A stretch of 54,315 nt of DNA. It comes from an uncultured Fretibacterium sp. (GTDB taxonomy: Bacteria; Synergistota; Synergistia; Synergistales; Aminobacteriaceae). The stretch is from positions 1 through 54,315 of the forward strand of contig CALGGR010000182.1 in assembly GCA_937915755.1 (NCBI GenBank), read 5' to 3'. Every line of letters starts with the position of its first letter. Positions within the stretch are counted from its first letter, which is position 1. Below the pieces are notes generated by a model that saw nothing but the letters and a program-made list of their open reading frames with translations, was not told the origin of the DNA and did not search any database. Below are positions 26,730 to 34,593 of this stretch, piece after piece. Made by a program: the position numbers and the translations under genes.

Positions 26730-27872
26730 TTAGAAATTAAATTGCCTGAAGACAACTTTGCCGCCTAAGATTGTGCATTGAGGTACCAGCATTTTATGGA
26801 GAGTCAAAGTGTTGCCCTCCCTGTCAGTGATGTTTGACTCGCAGTCAACGAGCTTGAATATCGCCAAGTCAGCACACGCGCCCTCACGGAGAGTCCCAAG
26901 CTGACCTTTGCGGTTCACGACTTCCGCAGGACGCTCTGTAACAGCGCGAACGACATCAATAAGCGGTACACCAAGCTCAAGATATTTCGACATTATTCGC
27001 GGAAGTCCGAAAACGCCCGGCTGGAACACGCTGCCTTGAACGAGGTCAGTGCTTATTGTGTCTGGAAGGAAATTTTCAGCGAGAGCCGCCTTTATGACAG
27101 GGTAAAGATAATGCACCCTCGCGTCGGCTGTGTCGAAGATGACTCCTCTTGAACGCGCCTCGTGTACCTCTGATGACAGCTTCCCATTGTCATTGAGTAT
27201 TGAGTGGCCCCGGCCTTGAAAAGCGTGTGAATAGATGTCATCTTTCCTGAATAGCTGTATAAATTCTGAAACTGGGGCAGGCGGGTTAGTGGTGTGAACT
27301 GAAACTCTTGTGTCGACTTTCTCCGCGACTTCGAGAGCTTTCTCAAGCGGAAGAAGACCTAAATCGCCAACGAGCTCCTTGCTTATTCTCACTTTTATTC
27401 CGCATAAGACATCGGGGTATTTCTCGAAGAGTCTCTGAATATCGTCAGCCTTGAAAAATTTGGGGTCTAAGTTTTCCGGGTAACTGCTTGTTATGAGTCC
27501 TGAAGTCGAGATGTTGAGTGCTGCGAAGATGTGAACCTTGCTCCTGCTTATAACTGAATCATAGAACCCCTGAAAGTTTCCTGAGCCTGCACTGCCCTGG
27601 TCAATGCCTGCTGTTACACCCATAGGAAGGAGAGTGAGGTCTGGGATTATTCCGTTCTCTGTTCCGGCGTTAAAGACGTGAATGTGGGTGTCAATCAGTC
27701 CCGGCATTACTAGACAGCCCGACGCATCAATCTCCTGAACAGCTGGAGGCTCATTGCTCTTCTCATATATTCCGGCGAAATAAGCATCATCAATCATGAC
27801 GCTTGCTTCTCTGTTTATCCCAAGAGATGAATCTAGGACAGTTCCGTTCTTTACTATTAGGCTTCCTGACAT
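26730..27872 (-). CDS. Amidohydrolase/dihydroorotase-like metal-dependent hydrolase
   Basis: The 380-residue product has the amidohydrolase composite domain (LIVKNGTVLD) and metal motif LVMPGLIDTHIHVF. A likely bridging lysine is in DVLCGIKVRISKELV, and further ligands are in RVSVHTTNPP and YSHAFQGRGH, with an aspartate in DTISTDLVQG. C-terminal ACADLAIFKLVDCES is also family-typical. It is the first gene of the six-gene operon, with a LysR-type dyad about 100 bp upstream. It may hydrolyse a cyclic amide or acylated amino acid whose products are taken up by GltS or TctABC; this is inference. Confidence 0.85.
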   Translation of the reverse strand: MSGSLIVKNGTVLDSSLGINREASVMIDDAYFAGIYEKSNEPPAVQEIDASGCLVMPGLIDTHIHVFNAGTENGIIPDLTLLPMGVTAGIDQGSAGSGNFQGFYDSVISRSKVHIFAALNISTSGLITSSYPENLDPKFFKADDIQRLFEKYPDVLCGIKVRISKELVGDLGLLPLEKALEVAEKVDTRVSVHTTNPPAPVSEFIQLFRKDDIYSHAFQGRGHSILNDNGKLSSEVHEARSRGVIFDTADARVHYLYPVIKAALAENFLPDTISTDLVQGSVFQPGVFGLPRIMSKYLELGVPLIDVVRAVTERPAEVVNRKGQLGTLREGACADLAIFKLVDCESNITDREGNTLTLHKMLVPQCTILGGKVVFRQFNF

Positions 27873-27972
27873 TGTAAATTGACGACCTTCCTGTGATTAT
27901 GGTATATGTTCTTGATGTTGGAATGCTATCAATTTATAATCACAAAGTCTAACAGTTTAAATTTTTGAAAGA

Positions 27973-27992
27973 TAACAATAAAAAAATTGTTA
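27973..27992. promoter_or_regulatory. Dyad, probable LysR operator (site 3), in the 27873-28085 intergenic region
   Basis: TAACAAT-AAAAAA-ATTGTTA is a perfect inverted repeat that contains a 14/16 match to the dyads at 18464 and 19478. It lies about 100 bp upstream of the amidohydrolase start, in the only non-coding gap between that operon and the 3' end of the AAA+ gene. I see nothing else definite in this 213-bp gap. Confidence 0.6.
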
Positions 27993-28085
27993 CGAGAAAG
28001 AGAATGTAGCTTTGTATCTTAAACGTTGACAGACAACTATAGTGTGGGGAGAATGCGCCGGCAATATGCCAATTTAGATTTTAGA

Positions 28086-29465
28086 TTAAAGAAAATGCCT
28101 CAAGCATAAACACTTGCAGCCTTCTGAGAACGAATTATTCACTGCTTGGTTGAGGCAAAATTCCAGTTCACGAAAATTCCCTGGATATGTGCGCTCTTCA
28201 AGATAATTCAAAGCATCAAGGCTTATAGATTCTACTTTACGCTTATCTCCTATGAATGGATTTATTTTCTCATTCTGGAGAACCATACTTATCAGAAGAC
28301 GTATATCCTGCTTTCTTTCGCTTAATGACGGAATTTCTATCACATGCCCGAAACGGTTGAGAACATCTTTCCGGAAGGAACGATCATTCCTGACATCTTT
28401 ATTGGTCGCCGCTATCAGAATGCACGGTGAACATACGGAGTCTGTCATGCCTCTGGGAAGAACTTGAGCATTATCCATGTATGTCAAAAGGCGCGTCTGG
28501 CTTTCCTCATCCATATCACCTATCTCATCAAGGAATACCACTTCCCCGCAATGCCCTATGAAAAGTCCAAGTATGTCATGATCCGAACTCGTGAATGAAC
28601 CCTTACCAGCCCCGAAAAGCATAACATCTATTGAGTTGGCGTTATATGACGATATATTTACGCGCGCCAGCTTCATATCCGGCATGATTACACTGGCTGC
28701 TATGGTGGCGAGAAGAGACTTCCCGCAGCCTGTTTCGCCGAGAATAAGAAGGGATGGAACGCGGAAAGAGTCTTTATTGCTTGCTTCAAAGAATTTGTTT
28801 ATGTCCCTGCATCGTTTCTTAAGGTCATCAGCATTGCCGAAGCTGCCTCTTAGAGCGCGAAGTACAGGGTCATCAAGAGCTAACAGTGAGTCCTTGAATT
28901 TTGCAGACATTCTTTGCATTGAAGGTGTCGAAAAGAGACTCATGAACTCCATCGTACAGTTCTCAGAAATTTTGACCTTCCATTCTATGGGCTTTGAGAA
29001 ATCTTCTTCCTTAAGCCCGTTTCTGCGAAGGAACTGACGGAGCAGAGTTTTCACCACTTCCCAGAAATTTCCGACCTCATCGGCTTCTCTGTACTCTGTG
29101 AAAAGCCTTGTGGCTCTGAATATCCCGCGTACATCATAAAGCGGATTTTTCAGGACAGAATTAACGACACTTCCCCAGCTGTCATCAGGAAGAATGATAA
29201 TTGCCGGTAATGGACGCGGTATCGCTTGCTTCACTTCACTGTGCTTAATCTGAAAGTTAGGGTGTGAAGGGTCTCCAATGATGAAATCAGCACTGAATAC
29301 ATCGCTGCTCGTTTTGATTTTCCCGCTCAAAAATGAGAACTCGGTCTTTCTGCCTTGCCCTATAAGAGCTGACATAACAGACTTCACGAGTTCTTCACAG
29401 CTCTTGAACTCTTCGGCCTGATTTTTACTTCTGTATGCAAAGCAGATGCTCACATCATAGCTCAT
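28086..29465 (-). CDS. Sigma54-activator-type AAA+ ATPase with degenerate GAFTGA loop and no HTH
   Basis: The 459-residue product has an N-terminal domain of about 150 residues (opening SYDVSICFAYRSK, with SADFIIGDPSHP and PAIIILPDDSW strands) that may be TIR- or receiver-like; this is uncertain. The AAA+ domain (about 195-440) is of the sigma54-activator type: Walker A GETGCGKS (243-250), Walker B VVFLDEIGD (309-317), an arginine-finger region FRKDVLNRFG and sensor 2 YPGNFRELE. The loop that should read GAFTGA is GSFTSS (289-294). The protein ends right after the AAA+ domain without a Fis-type HTH. The ATG overlaps the previous stop by 4 bp. It may remodel the neighbouring fused polymerase instead of sigma54 holoenzyme. 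Confidence 0.8.
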   Translation of the reverse strand: MSYDVSICFAYRSKNQAEEFKSCEELVKSVMSALIGQGRKTEFSFLSGKIKTSSDVFSADFIIGDPSHPNFQIKHSEVKQAIPRPLPAIIILPDDSWGSVVNSVLKNPLYDVRGIFRATRLFTEYREADEVGNFWEVVKTLLRQFLRRNGLKEEDFSKPIEWKVKISENCTMEFMSLFSTPSMQRMSAKFKDSLLALDDPVLRALRGSFGNADDLKKRCRDINKFFEASNKDSFRVPSLLILGETGCGKSLLATIAASVIMPDMKLARVNISSYNANSIDVMLFGAGKGSFTSSDHDILGLFIGHCGEVVFLDEIGDMDEESQTRLLTYMDNAQVLPRGMTDSVCSPCILIAATNKDVRNDRSFRKDVLNRFGHVIEIPSLSERKQDIRLLISMVLQNEKINPFIGDKRKVESISLDALNYLEERTYPGNFRELEFCLNQAVNNSFSEGCKCLCLRHFL

Positions 29466-30292
29466 TTTCTGTTCCACCACTCTTTCCACGCTTTAAGTTT
29501 TTTGCGCTGCAGCGTAGATTCCTCGTAAGCAAATTCCATAGTCTTGAGACCTATGCCTTGTTCATCATTGTTGCTGACGAAATTATTGCATAACTCGTTA
29601 ATTTCAGCGCAAAATTCGTTGATGCCTTCAAGTATCCATCCTTTGCAGTTTTTCCAGAGAAGGGGATTTTCTGATGCGTGTTCACTTTTCGAGAGTTCGC
29701 GCTCCAACCAGAGGTGTTCGAGATTTTCCGGCAGGCTGGCCGAGCGATCTTCGCTGTCCTTTCCCTTTCCTTTTCCTGCGCGGAGATTCCCGAGCGGCAT
29801 AATGTCATACCCCATACTTCTGTCATTCATATAGAGGATGCCTGCATTTTTCAGGGATTCAAGCCAATTTCCTTTCGAGCCGTCATTATCCTTCACAAAA
29901 AATCCCTGAAGGCTCAAAAGCAATTCTCCGTAACTTTTGTCTGGAAATTCTCCTGCAAGAAAATCAAGGATTGACTGGACTCTTCTCCTGAAATATTCTT
30001 TCGCAGACAGCCTGAAGCCGTAATGCGAGGCTGCCCACAATATTTGTCCTTCACACAGGATCCATATGGGCTGTACTGCTTCTGTGTTTGTATCGCCTGA
30101 GTAATCGTCCTCATCATCTTCAGATTCTTCGTCGGCTTCACAGAGTGCTTCATCATAATCATCTTCCGTCAGTTCGATGTCTTCCTGATCCGTGCTGTCA
30201 TCAACATAAATATAGATATTGCGCTGGATATAATCCTCCCTGTTTAATGACTTGTTCTCAAATTTCGCTTCGTTCACTGTGCGAAGTTCCAT
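29462..30292 (-). CDS. Unknown protein with strongly acidic N-terminal segment
   Basis: I do not recognise this 276-residue protein. Residues about 30-67 are extremely acidic (runs of D and E, including EESEDDEDDYSGD). The middle (about 73-165) looks globular with possible helices (IWILCEGQILWAASHYGF, FRRRVQSILDFLAGEFP) and could be a winged-helix fold. The tail is basic (LQRKKLKAWKEWWNRK). The ATG has a very strong RBS (ggagggg) and overlaps the end of the polymerase gene by 35 bp; its own end overlaps the AAA+ start by 4 bp. The genetic coupling suggests it works with the polymerase, perhaps as an initiation, delta-like or specificity factor. That role is speculation. Confidence 0.65.
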   Translation of the reverse strand: MELRTVNEAKFENKSLNREDYIQRNIYIYVDDSTDQEDIELTEDDYDEALCEADEESEDDEDDYSGDTNTEAVQPIWILCEGQILWAASHYGFRLSAKEYFRRRVQSILDFLAGEFPDKSYGELLLSLQGFFVKDNDGSKGNWLESLKNAGILYMNDRSMGYDIMPLGNLRAGKGKGKDSEDRSASLPENLEHLWLERELSKSEHASENPLLWKNCKGWILEGINEFCAEINELCNNFVSNNDEQGIGLKTMEFAYEESTLQRKKLKAWKEWWNRK

Positions 30293-33200
30293 GCTTTTCC
30301 CCTCCTTCCCAAAGAAGACGGCTCTTTATTGTGCTGAGACTATCTGCAAAATGAAAATCATGACCGGGCTTCTTTATCAGAAACTGTGAAATCCTTTCGC
30401 CGGATATGTCAGAGATGAATTTGTCATCACCGTCGTGCTGCTTGCAAGCTATAACAGCTTCAAAATGTATCATAAGCTGAGGAAGCTCTTTGTTGGCAGT
30501 ATGCTCCTCATCATCAGCAGTCAGGATTTCCGTTATCACTTCTGACAGAAGAGGCTTTTCTTCCGATACGAGAATTTGCCTTACTTCACGGATTGAAACC
30601 TCTTTCTGAGCCGAGCCCACATCATGGAAGCGTTTCATAGCAAGCTGAGTTCCGCGTTCACCGATTGCTTCTGCTGCTGTCAATCCTGCAGCAAAATTCT
30701 CAGGGACAGTCTCAGGCCTGTCGTATGGCTTTGAGGCTGCATCTGCTCCGTAACACATAGCACAGACGTGGCCCTTTTCTCGTTCGTGGCAATGAATCGG
30801 AGAGCGTAGTCTTACAGTTACACCTTCCATTAGGGAATCAGCTATGCGTCTGACATCATCGGAGTTGAGGCATTTGCTTTCTCCAACCAGAACCCTGCCC
30901 CATAAAACGCGCTCTGCATCATCGTAAAGATTGCCGGACGAAGGCATTATAGTGCCGTCAACAATAAGCCTTCCGTGTTCTGCTGAATATGATATTTCTA
31001 TGCCGTCAGAAGTCCCGCAGTCATGTATGCTCACTGTGTATTCGTACATTTTCTCGGCCAAGAGACGCGAGAAGTACCCAGCCTCAGCTACCGCAAGTTT
31101 CTTCTGAGCCATCGCGTAACGTGAAGGATAGCTGTACGCGAAAAGTTCCTCATCACTTAAACCGTGCCAGAAATTTCCATGTATGAATGTGCTGTGAGTC
31201 TTCTCTGAGTCTTTGTCTTCGTCATTCATCATGTCAATATTGCCGATTTCTTTCACGATTTTCACAACATCGTCATGACTGCCTTTAGCTCCTGAAGTTA
31301 TGATTTTCACCAAGCCTGACTCGAACTCATCGTATGACATGTCCTTCGATAAATGCTCAAATTCAACCGGTGTCAAAGTAGCTGAACCGCTCGAACTTTC
31401 AGCAATGTCGGCCTGAAGTTTCCTGAGTGTTTCTCTGAGTTCACCACTAGGCGTATTCCTGAGAATCTCTGATAGGTGCGATGAAAGTTTTTTGCGTTCC
31501 GTGCCTTCCTGCATATTCCACCAACCAAGAGCGAGGTCGAGAGAATTTGCGAATGCTGTCTTGCCATTGCCGACAAGTCCGGGATTGCTCAATATCGAGA
31601 AACTGCCAAGATTCTGCGCATACTCATAAGGCGGAAGGAATACGGCCATCGTATCGCCGTCAAAATCTGCGTTAAAGCCCGGCGTTACCAGCGGAGGGAG
31701 ACCTATTACTGGCAGTTCCCAGCAACGTATCCTGAAAGACTGCACGCTATGACGGTGAAGACTGGGCTGACGAATCAGGAAACACCATAACTCGCCGTAT
31801 TCAGCCTTGAGAATTTCGTCAAACTTTCCTGCGAGTCTTTCTGCCTCATACTTATTGTTCTCGTAATCATTGAAGATTTTACGCAGCGTGTTAATATTTT
31901 TCAGCTCTTCAGGCATGTTGTCAGTGTAAGCTCCGTCATAGCCTTCAAGAAGCTCAATCAGCATGGCAGCAGGAAGAAAAACGCTGTCCACATTAAGCGA
32001 AGGTTCTGGAACAATTACCGCACGCCCCGAATGGTTATATCGCCTTCCAGACATGTAGTATCGCGGGATTCCTGTCTTTCCTGAAAGCGTCTTTATGAGT
32101 CCGTCTCTGTAGTTTATGAGAGCTTCAGCACGTTCAAGAGGGTTCTGGTCTATGCAGAATTTCAGCAGCAGCTTCTTCAGCGGAGGACGCTTCAACGTAA
32201 TTACTGAGCCGTAATCATCAATGCTGAATTTCAGTTCCGCAGAATAATCCAGCACTTCAGGTTCAATATGAATACTCCCGTCCTCGTTGAAGAAACACTC
32301 GCCGTTAATGATTTCTTCGAGTTTCTTTGCGGCTGTTATGACTCTTGGACTGTTCTGCTTCTCTGTGAGATTTCTCAGTATTTCTTCAGCAGCATCGCGA
32401 GGGCTTTTGTTCGCACTTATAATTCCGCAGAAAGATGGCTGCCCAGAATCAGAGCTTAACGTACTGCGAAGGGGCTTCCTCTTGAGAGCGTCATCATCAT
32501 GATCCCTTACACGAAATTCAAGTCCTGATATACCTTCAGTAACTGTTATTCCCAACGACCTCAATACTTTCCGTAACAAATCGCGGGTGGCATCATACTT
32601 TCCCGTATGTTTTCCGCGCATACCAGAAAGCACATTCAGAGCACCATGACTCAAAAACGCCCAGTTCTCCATTTCCCCCATACGCTGGCCAGTAAGAGCC
32701 CCGCATCTCACAGGCTGCCCTGTCCGCTCATCGTAAGGAGCTTGTACGCCTCTTGCCTGAAGTTTCTTCCATGCGTGATGATGGAGCCTGCAAAAATATT
32801 GCCAGCCTGCGAACGCCCGTACATGTCTGCCGTCAAAACTAACATCGAACGTTCCGAACTCATCGCACCCAATCTCCTGTAGAAATTCGCCGAGCCTGTC
32901 CGTGATCTCCTTCAGATTATCTTTGTTGATTGCATCATTGAAGCCGTCAAGACGTACATTCCTTATGTCTATTCCTGTTTCATCAAGGAGTTCGTGAAGC
33001 TTTTCCCCGCCCTTCATGATTAGGATGGAGTGTGTCATCTCCCAGATTTGCCCGAGATTTTTACGGCCTAATATTGAGCATGGCGATATTATGAGCTCGG
33101 CGGGTATCGTAGCGTCAGAAAAATGTACTTTCGGCATTTTCTCGTCAGGGAGAATTTTCGTTACTACTCCTTTATTGCCGTTTCTGCCTGTTAATTTATC

Positions 33201-34592
33201 GCCTACTCCCATAGGACGCTCCACTCGGAAATTCCAGGACACAACAAACTCAACGTTGTACCTTTTATCTGCCTTTCGCCCTGATTCTTTCTTGATTACG
33301 GATTTGACATCAATGCTCTCAAGAAATCCGGCTGCATGATGATCATATTTTTCATGCCATACTTTCTCTTTCTCAGGTGTTTCTTTGTCGTAAAACTTTA
33401 CGAAAGAGCCAGGCAGCATATCACCATACACATATTTCTCGCCCTTCACGAAAGGAAATATTGTGTCTATGCTGTCAATTCCGATTCCTTTTTCTCTTAG
33501 TTCCGACTCCTTTACTGCAACGTCAAAAGTTTTAGTATAGCTGTAACTACCGTCCTTGATGCAGAACCTTGAAGCTAGCGATTCAGATATTACGAGGCCG
33601 TCCTCATACGTATAACCCTTGAATGGCATTATGACTGTCAGTGCATTAAGTCCTAAATACGGGAAAAATCTGCTGTCCTTAATGTGCGGCCTTAGAGACG
33701 GAAACTCTGAAGCGTATATGCCCTCGTAGTATCCTGGCACTATCGGAGCTTCTGCACCTGATATTCCGGCTTCAGCCTGCTTCATGTTCTTTCCGCCCAT
33801 CATAAGGCGAGGACCGTCAGTGTGGTGAGGGTAAGGAATAAGCCCCGTTGCTATGGAGAAAATTTCGCTCCCTTCCTCGATAATGCCATCACCGATTTCA
33901 GCGTCGGCAGCAATATTTAACTGAAGACCTATGCGTTTCGATTCGGGAGTCTGGAAAGGACATAGCCTGTTCTCGTGCGATTTATGAGGGATTCTTAGTC
34001 TTCCGAGAGTCTCTGACGGCCAGTCTATCAGGACTTGCCTCGTTTTTTCAAGGGCAAGAAGAGGATTTTCACTTGAATCTGAACTCGCTATGAAACGTCC
34101 TGCCTGCCGCGCTGCTCCGCTAGTGAAGACAGCATTAAGCCCGGATTCAAGTTTTATGAAATTATCCAGACTGCATTTCCCATTTATGTTTAGAGCAAAT
34201 CGCTTCCACTTGAACTCAACGTCAAGATACCACGCCGGAAATATGCTGCCTTTATCGAGATCAGGACATGAATGCAAAGGGGCAATATCTCCGTGACTCT
34301 CCCTGTCAAATTCAGGTCTTCGGAATATATACCCCGACAAATATGTCTTGCGGCTGCGAAAATCCTCAACCTCGATGTTCCCGTCTTTCAGGCGGGGAAG
34401 AAGCCAGCGGAGTATCAGCCGTCCTTCGCTTCCGTATTTCTCGGCAATACTTTCAACAGGTCGGCCGCTAAGTTCAAGGACAAGAAGGTTATAACCGTCC
34501 TTCCCTGATGATGAAAGAAGATTCACATCTACCCCTGAATCTTTCAGCCATTCCCTCACGTCGTTTATGATTCTTTTCCTGTCGAGCTCCAT
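30258..34592 (-). CDS. Single-chain fused beta-beta' DNA-dependent RNA polymerase
   Basis: About 1444 residues from the ATG at 34592 (a TTG at 34610 is an alternative; residue numbers here count from that TTG). The first half is RpoB-like: CPFQTPESKRIGL (217-229), YEDGLVISESL (335-345), GDKLTGRNGNKGVV (470-483) with both catalytic lysines, and GQRMGEMENWAFLSHGA (641-657). The second half is RpoC-like: SGRRYNHSGRAVIVPEP (854-870), the catalytic NADFDGD (980-986), a zinc site of C1198, C1274, C1283 and C1286, and the trigger-loop motif TQLAMKRFHDVG (1321-1332) with its histidine. Both lobes of beta, the beta' N-terminal zinc ribbon and a recognisable sigma-binding clamp coiled coil are missing or much reduced. 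The normal rpoB plus rpoC is about 2500 residues. It lies one base after the CARF-HD stop. I infer an active accessory polymerase. Confidence 0.93.
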   Translation of the reverse strand: MELDRKRIINDVREWLKDSGVDVNLLSSSGKDGYNLLVLELSGRPVESIAEKYGSEGRLILRWLLPRLKDGNIEVEDFRSRKTYLSGYIFRRPEFDRESHGDIAPLHSCPDLDKGSIFPAWYLDVEFKWKRFALNINGKCSLDNFIKLESGLNAVFTSGAARQAGRFIASSDSSENPLLALEKTRQVLIDWPSETLGRLRIPHKSHENRLCPFQTPESKRIGLQLNIAADAEIGDGIIEEGSEIFSIATGLIPYPHHTDGPRLMMGGKNMKQAEAGISGAEAPIVPGYYEGIYASEFPSLRPHIKDSRFFPYLGLNALTVIMPFKGYTYEDGLVISESLASRFCIKDGSYSYTKTFDVAVKESELREKGIGIDSIDTIFPFVKGEKYVYGDMLPGSFVKFYDKETPEKEKVWHEKYDHHAAGFLESIDVKSVIKKESGRKADKRYNVEFVVSWNFRVERPMGVGDKLTGRNGNKGVVTKILPDEKMPKVHFSDATIPAELIISPCSILGRKNLGQIWEMTHSILIMKGGEKLHELLDETGIDIRNVRLDGFNDAINKDNLKEITDRLGEFLQEIGCDEFGTFDVSFDGRHVRAFAGWQYFCRLHHHAWKKLQARGVQAPYDERTGQPVRCGALTGQRMGEMENWAFLSHGALNVLSGMRGKHTGKYDATRDLLRKVLRSLGITVTEGISGLEFRVRDHDDDALKRKPLRSTLSSDSGQPSFCGIISANKSPRDAAEEILRNLTEKQNSPRVITAAKKLEEIINGECFFNEDGSIHIEPEVLDYSAELKFSIDDYGSVITLKRPPLKKLLLKFCIDQNPLERAEALINYRDGLIKTLSGKTGIPRYYMSGRRYNHSGRAVIVPEPSLNVDSVFLPAAMLIELLEGYDGAYTDNMPEELKNINTLRKIFNDYENNKYEAERLAGKFDEILKAEYGELWCFLIRQPSLHRHSVQSFRIRCWELPVIGLPPLVTPGFNADFDGDTMAVFLPPYEYAQNLGSFSILSNPGLVGNGKTAFANSLDLALGWWNMQEGTERKKLSSHLSEILRNTPSGELRETLRKLQADIAESSSGSATLTPVEFEHLSKDMSYDEFESGLVKIITSGAKGSHDDVVKIVKEIGNIDMMNDEDKDSEKTHSTFIHGNFWHGLSDEELFAYSYPSRYAMAQKKLAVAEAGYFSRLLAEKMYEYTVSIHDCGTSDGIEISYSAEHGRLIVDGTIMPSSGNLYDDAERVLWGRVLVGESKCLNSDDVRRIADSLMEGVTVRLRSPIHCHEREKGHVCAMCYGADAASKPYDRPETVPENFAAGLTAAEAIGERGTQLAMKRFHDVGSAQKEVSIREVRQILVSEEKPLLSEVITEILTADDEEHTANKELPQLMIHFEAVIACKQHDGDDKFISDISGERISQFLIKKPGHDFHFADSLSTIKSRLLWEGGEKHGTSHSERSEI

Positions 34593-34593
34593 A

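Noticed and set aside
28086..29465. Ordinary sigma54-dependent activator
   Set aside because: The GAFTGA loop is altered to GSFTSS and there is no DNA-binding domain, so the standard annotation would mislead.
30258..34592. Housekeeping rpoB-rpoC fusion as in Helicobacter
   Set aside because: It is far too short (about 1444 residues), highly divergent, lacks lobe and clamp elements and is not next to ribosomal protein genes.
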